In this document: positions 42,125 through 54,039 of the stretch, piece after piece
Numbering within the stretch: the first letter of the stretch is position 1
Layout: every line of letters starts with the position of its first letter
Origin: Tolypocladium sp. Sup5 PDA-1
Lineage: Eukaryota > Ascomycota > Sordariomycetes > Hypocreales > Ophiocordycipitaceae
NCBI GenBank assembly: GCA_000750105.3
Contig: JPHH03000023.1
Coordinates: forward strand, 62,001-126,000
Length of the DNA stretch: 64,000 bases
Reading direction: 5' to 3'
Notes under the pieces: generated by a model
Database searches by the model: none
Told to the model about the DNA's origin: nothing
The model's input: the letters and a program-made list of their open reading frames with translations, nothing else
Made by a program: the position numbers and the translations under genes

Positions 42125-43718
42125 GCCGTCGTTGGGCGGGGAGTGCGGGGCCAAGATCAGCTAAGACGTGCTCGCATGGGTGGCCGCTGGCCGCTGGAGA
42201 AGATGGACGTTGTCGAACTGGTCGCTTCCAGTCCCCGGGCTCGTGGAGTCGTGCCAAAGGCGTGCAGCTTCGTCACTGCTAGATGAACTCGTTTACTTTA
42301 TGGGTACGTCGACGCAACGAGGAACAAAGGGTGGAAGCGATCGCAGGCTCGTCAAGGCGACGCACGTGGTGCATGAACTCGAGGCCAGAGCCAACCGCAG
42401 TGCGACTGTTGTTTTGTTGGTGGCGTCAACGAATGGACTGCGATAATGGGTGGTGCCTAGGAAGTTGCATATCGCAGTTGGTGGCGACTGGTTGAGGAAC
42501 TTGAGCCACAGTCACCTGGCCACACATCGGGAACAAAGTCGCGATTGAGTGGCCAACCTGCCTAGGTACCTACCTACCTAGGTACCTAACTTTCACAGCC
42601 CACTGCAGGCGCCCTGGACTTTTTGGTTGCGTGGCGCAGCCTACCGCACCAAGCGCACCTACCAAAGTTGCCGCCTCTGGAGCTGGAGTTGCTCCTCTAA
42701 CAATGTGCAGCAGTATTGGTCCTGCCAAAGACTCCAGGGCAGTCGTCGTTTCTGTGGGGGGGTTGGCGTTTCGCAACCACATGACGGGCGTGCGACCCAG
42801 AAGCTGTCTGGAGTCTGGAGTACGATGCCCCGCAGACGGACTGCAACCTGCCCGCCTGACTTTCCCGTTACAGAGAGGGAGTTGGGGTAGCGGTCACGGC
42901 CCATGGAGATGTGCGGACGAACATGCAAAGAACAAGCCAGTTCCGTCGACATCCCACCCGCAGCGAGTGTACACATTTACGACCTCCCCTTGACTCTGAC
43001 TATTGCCGGTTTGCTATAGCGCATGGCGGGTCGACATCGTCACTGCGCCCACATGGTTCAGCGCCTCGATATCCAACCCGCCATGCCCGTTGCCAAAGTC
43101 GACATTGGTGATTGGCGCGCATCAAGATGGCCCTTGAGTTCGCACTCGGGTGCTTTGTAAGTTCGTAGCCATGAGTTGACCGGCTCCTCGGCGGGCATGG
43201 GCAATCGGGTCGTAGCATCACACGGGGATGTTTCTGTGATCCTCACGTACGTACTCGGAATGGATTCGATCATGGGGAGGGCAATTAAGAGGACAAGATT
43301 ACACACGACATTTTGCTCGGTATGGCTGGGGGTGTCGCCCGACCAGCCTCCTGGCAGTCGCATCGTGGGCCATGACGCAGTGAACCGACACGTCAAGCGA
43401 TCTGATCCGGGGTTCCACGATGATGGCGGGACGTTGGGCTAGGTAGACCCCCCCTGGTCAAAGCAATTTGGACATTGAACATTGAAGGGCCAATGGAAAT
43501 AGCAAGGCAACCCATGTGGCACGGCTGCCCAGCTTCATACTCCGCACGAAGTGCCCATCTCAAGATCAACAACTGTCACAGCAAAGAGTACGAATAGCAA
43601 TGGTTTCAGTTTGTTACGCGTTACAGTTTATTGCGTTAAGCGCTGTCGAAAATGATATTTTCTGGTACGCTTGATGCTATGCCACGTACGGCAAGTACTC
43701 TTTTGATGTTTCCTGACT
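42125..43718. other. Intergenic region, ~1.6 kb
   Basis: Promoter of the GRDP-like gene and 3' flank of the MDR gene. Apart from the palindromic repeat at 42561-42590, nothing is recognised; open frames are short and unsupported. Confidence 0.5.
42561..42590. repeat. Palindromic CCTAGGTACCTA direct repeat
   Basis: Two copies of CCTAGGTACCTA separated by a short CCTA spacer. Each copy is itself nearly palindromic (CCTAGG and GGTACC), so the segment could fold into a hairpin. It lies in an intergenic region 440-470 nt upstream of the GRDP-like start. Confidence 0.65.
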
Positions 43719-45173
43719 TTACACTCTTACAACCAGTTTACCCCCACAGATTTCGCCCTTCCTCATCCTATTGAGCGCCCCATTAACGCTGTCTAAGCCG
43801 TCCTCAATGTCGATGATCCTCGGGGCCACGATCTTACCCGCTTCCAAGAGTCGTTCGAGCCAGGCTGTCAACGACCCACCAACTGCGGCAACTTCATGGA
43901 AGAGCTTGATCGGGACAGTGTGAAGGAGGACCGCGTCAGGAATGTTCTGTTTTGGCAGACCAGTGAGCCCTACCAAGTGTCTCCGCGCGCCTGAACGGCC
44001 CGGAGGAGTGGATGGTGGCGACAGAGACGAAGACCCCTTCGCTCTAGAATGTCGCAGGCCGCCAGGGGTAAATGCATCGAGAAGCATTGAGGCTGAGTCT
44101 CTTCCACGAGTGTCAATTGCAAACCGTAACTTATCACCCACGCTGCCTCGGATGATATCAACGGCGCGTTCCGGGTCCTCGCTGTCTACCAGAAGATCTG
44201 GCCGAATGACGGCATGCTTGGACAGCCACAACCCGTGCTTTGCTTGATCCACAACCACAAGTATCTTGAGCCCGGCGAGCCGCGCCAGCTGTATCGTCAA
44301 GTTGGCAGATGTCGACGATCCTGCACGGAAGACTGTTAGGTCGTGTTGGAAACTGGTCTGAAACCCCTGCACTCACCTCCCCAAATTACCAGCCAGTCTC
44401 CCGACCTTGCTCGCTCATGGTCTTGGATTGAGCCTAGTGTCTCTTGCCTGACGTCCTCTGGGATCTCCCCGCGATTGACCTTTCGTACAATACTGAACAG
44501 ATCTGGCCCACCCACGACGGAAAAGTCGACGCCCATGCAGATGCCGAGTGCCAACGCAGCTGTCACAAAGGCAACTCCAAGTGTCGCTCCATCCTCCAAA
44601 AGAAGATGCTGAGGTAGCCGCACGATAGTAAAGTCTAGCGCGACCACATACTGCTGGTACGCTCCTTTGCGCAAATCTCGATAATCTGTCGATATTACGA
44701 GAACCTGTTCAGGATTTAGCAACACATCCCAGACGCAACACAACAAACACAGCCAATACATACCCGATCTCTCAAAGCAATCCTGGAGTCAGAATTGGCC
44801 ACCCGGCAGACTGCACCGGCGCACTCCCTGCCCGAAACGTACGGAAACTCAGGGATGCCGAAGCTGTAATCTCTGCTTTCAAGTCAATATCATAAGCCTC
44901 CAAGCTCTAACATGGCACTCACGGGGCCTTCCAGTCTATGGGGTTCAGCCCAATCGCTGCAGTGTTGACCAGCACCTCATTGTGCCCAAGGAGATGGGGT
45001 ACCGGATAGTCCTCGACCAATTGATACTCCTGCTTGGGTCCGTAGAGTAAGAGTGCCGTCTGAGTTTGTGGTAACTGTGGCTGCCAGTGCTCCGGCGAGT
45101 CGGGTTGCTCTAGAACAGGAACCTCCTCTCCAACACGAAGAGGGTGTCGGGTGAGATCAGACCAGCTAACCAT
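43719..45173 (-). CDS. MDR enoyl reductase/quinone oxidoreductase-like protein (429 aa)
   Basis: Four exons on the minus strand: 44923..45173, 44764..44872, 44377..44704, 43719..44320; introns of 50-59 nt with GT/AG ends. The N-terminal GroES-like fold shows LLGHNEVLVNTAAIGLNPIDWKAPDY and VSGRECAGAVCRV. The Rossmann part shows LVIWGGSSTSANLTIQLARLAG and VAFVTAALAL. The zinc ligands of true alcohol dehydrogenases are absent, placing it with ToxD-like trans-acting enoyl reductases and quinone oxidoreductases. About 80 residues precede the usual start of the fold and the protein is longer than the common ~350. NADPH-dependent double-bond reduction is the likely reaction. No polyketide synthase gene is in the window, so a link to secondary metabolism is not supported here. 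Confidence 0.85.
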
Positions 45174-45927
45174 GTTTGAGTCAAATTGAGAAAGCACACG
45201 CAGTGACCCATGTTGTACATGCTGACTTTGTATTCAAGCAAGGCCAACAATGGTGGTCATTGATGCACAAAGGCGCCTGTCACGTGCGGATAGGCAGCGG
45301 ATTGCGCCATCCCGGTCCCGGAGACTCACTGTGCTCTCAGTCTGGGACCCCATTGATCGCCCTCCAACGATACAACCATTAATTCAAATGATGCCATACT
45401 TCGTCTCGGAACAATTGTCATTGCTATGCCGCTAGGGAGTATGCGGGTTGTAGAATAATCCCGCACCCGACACCCCGTACGGACTACGCTGGATAGAGAT
45501 GGTAGCCGCATGGCAGCATTTACATCATTGCGGCCTACGCTTCACACCGACGCATAAACGAAACGCCCGTTTCCATGTAGCAGAGCACATGAGTTTCTCG
45601 TCGTTTTGCATGTATCAAGATTCCAAGTGTCAATCAGTAAACGGAACGTCGCTGAAGCTGATCGGTTCATTCGTCCCAACGGGGCCGGAACGTACTATGT
45701 TCGGCCCTAATAAGCAAACAGCTGTAGTTCTGGACTTGGATAAATGCGGTACTTTATCTCGAGCTATCTCATCATCCTTCATGCGTGGGCAATACGCCGC
45801 AGATTAGTGCAAGATCACAGGACAACTTGGCCAAGGCCTGCTGAGAGTCGTTCCAACACTGCACCAGTAACAGATTTTCTGAAGCTGCCCGTGATATTGC
45901 AAAACTTTTAGTATTTCATTCTGGCAA
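45174..45927. other. Intergenic region
   Basis: Promoter of the MDR gene and 3' flank of the flavin monooxygenase gene. No supported gene or repeat. Confidence 0.5.
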
Positions 45928-47465
45928 TCACTCTGCTTTCCAGTGGTATTTGGCAGCCGGGTGATCCGCCGGGGGTGTCACAACCCCCTTCTTACCATAT
46001 ATGTTTTCCCGGTAAGTTCCACCATCCACAGCATAATCTTCCCAAAAGATGCCGCGCTGTCTGAGAACAGGCAGGAGGTATTCAATAACCTCCTCGAAGG
46101 ATTCAGGCATAAGCGCGTACGCCAAGTTGAAGCCGTCGACGTCGGCCTCAGCAACCCACCTCTCCATCTCGTCCGCAACCTTGTCCGGGGTGCCAACGAC
46201 GGTGGCTCCCAAACCACCAACCTTGATGTGGTTTGCGACCGTATGCTTTGTCCATTTAGGCACTTCAGGCGTTGACTTGGACCACGCCTCTACGGCTGAG
46301 CGGATTGCGTTGGACTCGACGTGGCGAAGCTCCTCGTCATCGCCATACTGGGCTAGGTCGATTCCAGTCCACCCTCCAAACAGGGCCAGGGCGCCGTCTT
46401 CCGACCCATAGCTGAGAAACTCCCGATACTTGGCCTCGGCTTCATCTTGCGTCTTGCCGATAATAGGACAGAGCATGGCCAGGAACTTGATGGAGCTGGG
46501 ATCGCGACCGAACTGAGTCTTAGCCATTGCCCGAATGTCTGCAACGTTCTTGGCCACAGTCGACGGGCTGTGCCCAGCCACGAATATAGCCTCAGCATGC
46601 TTTGCTGCGAAGCTCTTGCCTGAACTCGATGTCCCGGCTTGCATGATGACTGGGGTCCGCTGTGGCGATGGCTGACAGATATGAGGGCCTGGTACAGTAT
46701 AATACTTTCCGACGTGGTCAATGGTACGAACAAGACCCGGATCGGTATAGACTCTGTTGTCGCGGTCCAGCTTGACTGCGTCGTCTCTCCACGACGATTG
46801 CCTGAGGAACGGGTCAGATAAAGAGCGGTCCGATGCCACAGGGAGGACCTCCTTACCAGAGTTTGTAGGTAATATCGACGTATTCCTCGGCAATGGCATA
46901 TCTCTCGTCGTGTTTTGGCTGCTCGGTGTAGCCCAAGTTCCTGGCAGCCGAGTCGAGGTAGCCAGTAACGATGTTCCAACCCAGTCTGCCACCAGAGAGA
47001 TGGTCCACTGTGCTCAATCGTCGTGCGAGGTGGTATGGCTGCTCGTATGTGGTCGCAACGGTGACGCCGAATCCGAGGTTCTTCGTGGCTGCTGCCATCG
47101 CGGGAACGACCGCCAACGGCTCATTGACAGGCCACTGGGCTCCCGAGACCACGGCAGGGTCTGGGTTCCGCGGGCCTTTGTAAACATCGTACGCACCCTG
47201 TCAAATAGTTAGCAACCTCTGGAGTATTCCGGGGCAGCTCACGGTGACCTACGAGGACATCGGCAATGAACACTCCGTGGAATTTGCCCCTTTCCAGCAG
47301 CTTCGCTAGTTCAACCCAGTGAGAAACAGTATTGAAATTCCACGAGCGGTCGCGAGGATGCTGCCATAGCCCAGGTGACTGATGCCCGCTGCAGGATTCC
47401 ACAAATGCGTTAAGGATGAGCTTCTTCTTTGTGTCGCCGTTCGTTTGGGCAGTTGAGGAAGCCAT
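45928..47465 (-). CDS. NtaA/SnaA/DszA-type flavin-dependent monooxygenase (475 aa)
   Basis: Three exons, complement(45928..46801, 46857..47197, 47253..47465); both introns are 55 nt with clear GT/AG ends. It belongs to the bacterial-luciferase-like (LLM) superfamily, nitrilotriacetate monooxygenase branch: LILNAFVE, GLWQHPRDRS, FHGVFIADVL, LSGGRLGWNIVTGY, ARNLG and YKLW are the known blocks, and PVIMQAGTSSSGKSFAAKHAEAIFVAG is the FMN-site region. The length equals bacterial NtaA/DszA (about 450). Known reactions are FMNH2-dependent oxidative cleavage of C-N or C-S compounds such as nitrilotriacetate, EDTA or dibenzothiophene sulfone; it needs reduced FMN from a separate reductase, which is not seen here. 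It is divergent from a DUR3-type symporter across 608 bp. Confidence 0.9.
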
Positions 47466-47617
47466 GTTGCTCGCAGGACACTCACTCGATTGACCCAGAG
47501 GAGAGGAATTGGTTTAGACAAAAACGCTGGGCATTGAATGATACAAGTTTCAGACTAGAATTCCGATTGTTATTGCAACATATATCTATTGAGCTACCGG
47601 CCATAAAGTGTGGAATC

Positions 47618-47623
47618 GATAAG
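47618..47623 (+). promoter_or_regulatory. GATAAG site, possible AreA/Nit2 nitrogen-regulator element
   Basis: GATAAG in the divergent promoter. HGATAR motifs bind the fungal GATA factor AreA/Nit2, which activates genes for secondary nitrogen sources. A single site occurs often by chance; here two sites lie within 200 nt. Confidence 0.4.
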
Positions 47624-47811
47624 TGATGCGCTGTTCCTGGCGTCACCTCAAGCGTGATAGCCAGGGCCCGAAGTATGGCGCAATTCTGTTCGTCGCAAAC
47701 GCGATCCGCCGACCATCCACGTTCATGGCAGCGGTAATTAAACGGCGAGCCTCGCACGCCAAGGATCAGCCACCTTTTATTCTTAATGATGCAGAGCTGC
47801 ATTCAATGCAA

Positions 47812-47817
47812 CTTATC
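47812..47817 (-). promoter_or_regulatory. CTTATC (inverted GATAAG) site
   Basis: Second GATA-type site of the divergent promoter, in inverse orientation to the one at 47618. The pair arrangement is usual for AreA-controlled bidirectional promoters; regulation is inferred only. Confidence 0.4.
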
Positions 47818-48073
47818 TGCCGAGCTTCGGTAGTAACCCAGGTGGAGTTGCGCAGGAAGGCTCATCGGCATGATCCTCCCAGGCCGGGGTATCACGTCAT
47901 CGAAGCTAAAGGAACGAAAACCGCCAGGCTTCAAGATAATATTGAAAACGACATGTTGCGAGTTCGGAAGCAAGATGATGCTGTCGTTTATATTTATCGT
48001 CATTGTTGGTCGATGAAGTTGGGCCGCCTTCAACTCTCCTAGCCTCCTTGACACAGGCCAGCAACTGACGACG

Positions 48074-50321
48074 ATGTGGTTGACAGGACGAGACGATACT
48101 GCCAGTGGCGCAGTTGCGCCGCCGCTGCCGCAAGCGGCCGGATATGCAGTTGTTATCGCGGTTGGGTTCTTGATTGCGCTGGTGATGATGGCGATAACAC
48201 GCCTTCTCAAGAAGACCGTTGGCGAAGACAACAAGACCACCGAGATGTTTATGACAGCCAATCGAAGTGTTGGTACTGGATTGACAGCCTCGGCGGTGAT
48301 ATCGTCTTGGCTTTGGAGCACTGCCATGCTGGGAAGCACCTTAGTAGGCTACAACTTTGGAGTTGCTGGGCCGTTCTGGTTTGCAGCTGGGTAAGTTGCA
48401 GCTGGTCAAGGGAGAGGATATGGCGATGCTAACCTTGCTTCTTCAGGTGCTCTCCAATGATTGTGTTCTTTGCCGTTCTCGGAATCACATGCAAGATGAG
48501 AATTCCAGAGGCACATACACTGCTCGAAATTGTCAGAATACGGTACGGCAAGCTGGGGCACATTGTCTGGATCGTCTTGTGCCTTATCAACAACATCATT
48601 GCGATTGCAAACATGCTTCTTGGAGCTAGTGCTGCGATTTCCGCTTTGTACGTGAAATATCCCCCTTGAAAAAACAGAGCCCAGTTCGACACGACTGACT
48701 CAGTTTAGGACCGGTATGCACGTCATCGCCGCAACCTTTCTCTTGCCTGTCGGTGTTGTGTTGTACACCTTTGTCGGTGGGATAAAAGCAACTTTCCTGA
48801 CCGACTATTTTCATACCTTTGTGATTACAATCATCATATGCTTCTTCACCGTCAAGACTTTTGCTGTTCCCGAGATTGGCTCTCTCGGTGGCCTTTACGA
48901 TATCATGGTCGACCTCGGCCAGTCGCGTCCCGTCGTCGGAAACCAGGGAGGGTCTTATTTGACAATGACGAGCAAAAACGTGAGTGGCACATCTACCGTT
49001 ACTAAGGTCCTGCTTGCTTATGTACCCTTCCCAGGCCATTCTTTTCGGAATAATCCACATGTGAGTTTTGTTCTCAGAGGCGGGCATCCATGGAGATAAT
49101 TGATCACTAAATTCCCCGATCTAGCTTGGCCAACTTTGGATTGGTTCTCTTAGACACGGGGTTCTTCGTAAAAGCCTTCAGTGCGGCGCCTCACGCCGTT
49201 GTCCCTGGGTATATCGTCGGTGGCATTGCTTATTTTGCCATCCCCTGGTGTCTTGGAACTCTGGCCAGCTTTGCCGCCCTGGGGCTGGAAGACACTGAAC
49301 GCTTCCCAACGTTTCCGAGGCGCATGTCCGCCAGCGAGGTATCAAACGGACTGGTCCTGCCATATGCTGCTGTTGCCATCGCTGGCAAAGGTGGCGCCAT
49401 CGCTGTGCTTCTCATCACCTTCATGGCCGTCACGTCGACAATAAGCGCACAAGTCATCTCCGTCTCGTCAATCATCAGCTTTGACATTTACCGGCAGTAC
49501 TTTAATCGGAACGCAAGCGACCGAGACGCCATTCGCTGGAGCCACATAGGAGTGGTGGCTTTTGGGGCCTTTTCAGCAGCCTTCTCAACTGTCCTTTACT
49601 ACGGCAAGGTCGATCTGGGGTGGACCCTCTACATGCTCGGAGTCTTGACGTGCCCTGGTATCTTCCCGACAGTCTTTACCATCCTCTGGAAGAAGCAGTC
49701 CAAAGCAGCGGCCGTCATCTCTCCACTCCTGGGCATGGCAACTGGAATCGGCGTTTGGCTGGGCTCCGCGTCGGCGTTGTATGGAGAAGTCAGTGTGGCC
49801 TCGACGGGACAGACACTGCCATGCGTCTACGGCACTGTTGCGTCTGCGTTCAGCCCCGGCTTGTTTTCGATTGTCATCTCGCTGGTAAAGCCCGCCAATT
49901 ATGACTGGGCAGATTTCCGAAACGAGCGGCTTGCCTTTTCGACGAGTCCCGCTGGCGACTCGGATGAAGACACTAGAACGCACGAGGAGGTTGTGAAGAG
50001 GTACTCGGACGACAAGGCCACGCTCAAGCGATTGGGACGGCTTGCGGCCCTTTGGGCTGGCGCGACCTTTTTGGGACACTGGGTTCTCTGGTAAGCCACA
50101 GTCTCGACCCCCTGCAGCACTACCCCCGACTAATGAGCTGTGACAGGCCGCTTCCGATGTATGCCTCGAAGTACGTCTTCGGCCGGGGCTTCTTTGTTGC
50201 GTGGATCGTCGTCTCGATTATCTGGGTGTGGTGCACAATGCTGATTGCTGGCTTCTATCCCATTTTCGACGGGTCGCGACAACTGCGACAAGTCTACCAG
50301 GGAGTAAGGCGCAAAACATGA
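48074..50321 (+). CDS. DUR3-like urea/polyamine:Na+/H+ symporter, SSS family (651 aa)
   Basis: Six exons: 48074..48390, 48447..48647, 48709..48979, 49035..49060, 49125..50090, 50147..50321. The fourth exon is only 26 nt. All introns (55-64 nt) have GT/AG ends. The protein has about 13-15 hydrophobic segments. The SSS/DUR3 pattern is clear: TANRSVGTGLTASAVISSWLWSTAMLGST, YRYGIKGPFW-like YNFGVAGPFWFAAG, MRIPEAHTLLEIVRIRYG, YTFVGGIKATFLTDYFHT, HILANFGLVLLDTGFFVKAF, GLVLPYAAVAIAGKGGA, and VTSTISAQVISVSSIISFDIY. Length is close to yeast/plant DUR3. Known role: high-affinity import of urea and, in yeast, polyamines at the plasma membrane. The substrate of this paralogue is inferred. Its divergent partner is an NtaA-type monooxygenase, so a nitrogen-containing organic compound is possible. 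Confidence 0.9.
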
Positions 50322-51708
50322 GCAGGGGCGAAGGTGGTACCAATGGCCGAATGCGGGTTTCGGGCAAACAGCATTGCCCTTCGGAGCCGAATTCTAGTGC
50401 TTATTGAGAACCGCGCAAGTCGTCGGATTCATGTCCCGATGTTCGTACGAGTAGCTACCTGGGCTGGAGTGATCAAGAAAAGAGCAGAGTCCCTGTAGTC
50501 CGTAATACCCCAGCTTGCGGAACAAGATTGAATCCCGCTTTTCCATGGCACACGTCGTGTCGCCACCGCGGGTCGGGCGCACCCTAACGTTATGTATCCG
50601 TACTATTGCCTATGGCGAACCAATGGTTCCGAACCTGTCAAGGGGCCTTTGTCCCGAGGCACGGCTGGAAATGGCGCGGCAGTTCGGGAGAAGGCAGGTG
50701 AGGATTGTTCAGCCAAAGGCGTGGCTGGGGCGTGCGTGCGTGGCTCTTTATAATAAGTTCATTTGCGTACGAGTAATGGCAGCTGCCGGTTGTCGCGTTG
50801 CCAGTAAGCCATTATCCTGGTTCATTCAACGCAGAGGACGCATCTGCTGGCCACCAACATGAAGTGCTTCATCTTGTGCCCCAGGAGCGGAGCAAAGTTT
50901 GTGGGTTCGTCAACAATGCACGGCTGTCCGTTGCCCGTCTTGCCGTCCTCTTTTCGCCCGCCGAATTCTTTGTGTTGGAATCTAAGCGTCATTGTGGCTC
51001 CAGGCGAGCCTGTTTTGGGGTGTGCCATTGTGGGTTGATTCTGCCCCGTTGCCCATCCTGGTCAGGGTCTGGGAATCCCCTGACAAAAGAAGGGACGGCA
51101 ACGGCCACTGGCTCTGCCCCACAATACCATGACTCGAGGAGTCGCCAACCGAGAGCGACGCTGCTCTGGAGGCTGGGAACGGTGAACCGTCGCAGCAGGA
51201 CTGAATCTCCCAGATGCGAATGCATGAAGCAACAGATGTTGGGCTGTTTGAAGCGCGCTTCAACGTTGCTCGGAAGGCCGTTCGTCCGGGAATTCATGTT
51301 GATGGAGACAAACAGAGCTGCGACAGAGCGGGGCAGCTCGGCGACTTTGGTCTTCTCGACAACTCCTTAGGGTGTTCTAGGGGACCCCGTTGCATGCGGC
51401 TGGTATCACTAGCAGGCGCCTCAAGCAGCCAAGCAATTGATGGTGATGCTGGTCAACACGTTATAGGCCCAACGGCTGGCCAGCACTACTCGTAATAGCT
51501 GGCGACGATCGACGCCTCTCGAGGCCCACACAACCCCTTTTCCTTCTGGTTTGAGGTTCTTCTTTACCGAATGCCCTTGCGTCATGTGCAAGATGCGGGC
51601 GATTATTACTACCCTGGGCGCTCCCGCGCGGCTGCATGCGAGGCAAAGTTTCAATTCCATCCAGGCCCAACGTTGCCGGCGTGCTCGGACGAGTCAATCG
51701 CATTCACA
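50322..51708. other. Intergenic region, ~1.4 kb
   Basis: 3' flank of the symporter gene and promoter of the rhodopsin-domain gene. Open frames of up to 190 codons (50798-51370, plus) lack any recognisable motif. Confidence 0.5.
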
Positions 51709-53201
51709 ATGTCCAGTCTTGCGGCGGAGTCATGGACCTGGTACGGGCTGACCTGGCTGGTGGTCGCCATCAGAATGTAAGTCATGTCGGTTGGCTTTCC
51801 TGGACCCATTCAATCGATGAACCGATCTGACCGAGTCTGTGTGTCAATCCAGGGTCTCCCAGGTTCTTCTGCGGGGATCAGTCAGGAAACTGAAGACCGA
51901 CGACTTCTTGATGATGTTGGCCATGGTAGGTTTGCCTCTTGGGCCGAGCCAGGTGGCATGGCGGTTCTAATAGCCAGTGCAGGTAACCGACACGGTTCTC
52001 ATCGTCTCCATAAACATCGTCTCGAACACCAACAGTAACCTTATCGATCCGAGCCACCCAGCCTCGCTCACGCCGGGAGACATTGAACAACGAGTGTTCG
52101 GCTCCAAGATGGTTCTGGTAACGGAGCAGATGCAGCTCCTCACCATTTGGATCGTCAAGGCCTGCTTGCTGCTGATGTATTACCGTTTGACGTATGCACC
52201 CGCCTCCTCCTCACCGCGGCTGCGGTCGATCTATACACAATTGTAACACAGTGAACAGGCTGAGCCTGAAGGCAAACCTTGCCGTCAAGATCGTGGCTGC
52301 CTATGTCGCAGTTGGGTTCGTGGTCATGGAGGTTCTGTATCTAGGGGTATGGTGCCGGCCGTTCAGCGAGTACTGGGCCGTCCCGACAGACAACCGTGAG
52401 TTTACTGCTCTTCCAGCAGCGACGACGCGCTTGACTTACACGCTCCTACAGCCCAATGCTCCGCTGCCACCAACCACCTGATTACCAACGCCGTCCTCAA
52501 CATTTCCTCCGACATAATGATCATTCTCATACCGATGCCTATTTTCCTGCAGTCTCGGATTGCTCTAAAGAGGAAGATGGTACTCATCGGCGTCTTTGCG
52601 CTTGGCGGGTTTACTGTTCGTTGCGGCCCTGTCTTCGCCTGCTATGGACTGGGAGTCACTAACCTGGGCTTAGATTCTCTCTGCAATTCTGAACAAATAC
52701 TACAGCTTCAGAGAGCCTTACGGATCGCAATGGACGTTCTGGTACATCCGCGAGTCGTCTACGGCCATCATCGTGGCTAATCTACCGCTAACATGGACGC
52801 TGTTCCGCCGCCTGTTCAACCTGAGATCCTTCAACGGTAGCAGTGACGCCTCCAAAACACGAAGCGGACAGCCGACCTCCTCCTTTCGATCCCAAGCCCA
52901 ACGAAACGCCCGGAGCGCAGGCCGTAGTTATATTGCCACTGGGGATGGTGTTGACGTGAACCCCTCGGACAGCCAGGAGCAAATCAACAAGGCCTATGGA
53001 ATCTCTCTCAAAATTTACCAGCGCCATGACGTACAGGTCAGCTCTGAACCTGCGGGATCAAGCGAGAGCAGACCCAACTCCCAAGACGAAGGCCTTGTTA
53101 CTACGACCATTAAGGGAGGTATTGAGGGCAGTCGACTTGACGCGGAGACGGCGTCTGAACGATCCGCATGTCCTGCTGTAAAGGTTGCATCGGGGGTTTA
53201 A
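51709..53201 (+). CDS. Fungal rhodopsin-domain (SAT4/Pth11-like) integral membrane protein (392 aa)
   Basis: Six exons: 51709..51776, 51853..51925, 51983..52191, 52259..52395, 52452..52615, 52674..53201; introns of 56-76 nt, with an unusual GTTCGT donor before the last exon. The order of motifs is that of the fungal rhodopsin domain (PF20684 type): VSQVLLRGSVRKLKTDDFLMMLAM, KACLLLMYYRLT, CRPFSEYWAV, CSAATNHLITNAVLNISSDIMIILIPMPI, GVFALGGFT and WTFWYIRESSTAIIVANLPL. Seven helices are expected. The first helix region is short and no CFEM domain is present, unlike full Pth11. A ~150-residue Ser/Gln-rich cytosolic tail follows. Pth11 relatives sense surface or host cues; most members are uncharacterised. 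Confidence 0.88.
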
Positions 53202-54039
53202 TCATTTTATAGGCGTTCTGGCTCCGGCTCATATAGACCACACGTCAAAGGGTGAGGCGACTTCAACTTAATATACCCTGTTTGTTAATACTGCAGGTTT
53301 CGGGCAATGGCCCTGCTCATGGTAATTCAAGACTCAGATTAATACTGTGCCATCCTCTTCTTGCCACACAACAAGCAAATTATAGCCTCAGAGGCAGCAT
53401 TATACGCTACTATATGAGCCTGAAAAGCGTTGGGAATTTAAAAACTAAAGCTAACAGCCTGGTGTCAGAGAGATCACGCATAGGGCGAGCAGCAGCTTGC
53501 AGCCTAATGGAGCATTGGAGAGTAGTATACCCGAGTCCAAACTCCAAACACACCGCAGTACATCTAAGAAAATAGAGAGGGCATCCCAATACATGGCGCG
53601 CAGCAGTCACTAAATAAAAGATTCATCTTCTGTGTTAAAGTCTTTGCTATTCATGCCTGTCGAGTGGTAGTCGCTTAAAGCGATAAACTTTATGTTAGTT
53701 AGAGGTAGCGCACTCGACATTGGAATGAGAGCCAGCAGCTACTTGCACCTAAGCCGTCTTCACCAAGTCGAATTAGATTATTAAGACTATTTGTGATTAA
53801 ATATTACTAAGGTATAGACTCTGTTCGGACTCGCCTCTACTCCGAAAAACTAGTTAAGCTTAAAGTACCCTCCCTTCAAACGTTAGACTCCAATTCGTCA
53901 CCGTCTACCTTAATATCCTATTCCTCTATACCCCTAGCCATATTCTTGTTATAGCTTAAGGAATTTAATCCCTCTAAGCCTTCTATCGGTGCCGATATTT
54001 CTATAGCATTCATGGCTCTTTCTAGATGCAAATCCGTAT
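53202..54039. other. AT-rich intergenic block
   Basis: No gene. AT content rises towards the right, with stops in all frames, as in a RIP-affected area. The left end may contain the rhodopsin gene's 3' UTR. Confidence 0.5.

Larger units (their letters stand above)
47466..48073. other. Shared divergent promoter of the NtaA-like and DUR3-like genes
   Basis: 608 bp between two start codons that point away from each other. It holds two GATA-type sites in opposite orientation (listed separately), one 153 nt from the monooxygenase ATG and one 257 nt from the symporter ATG. No gene within. Confidence 0.55.
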
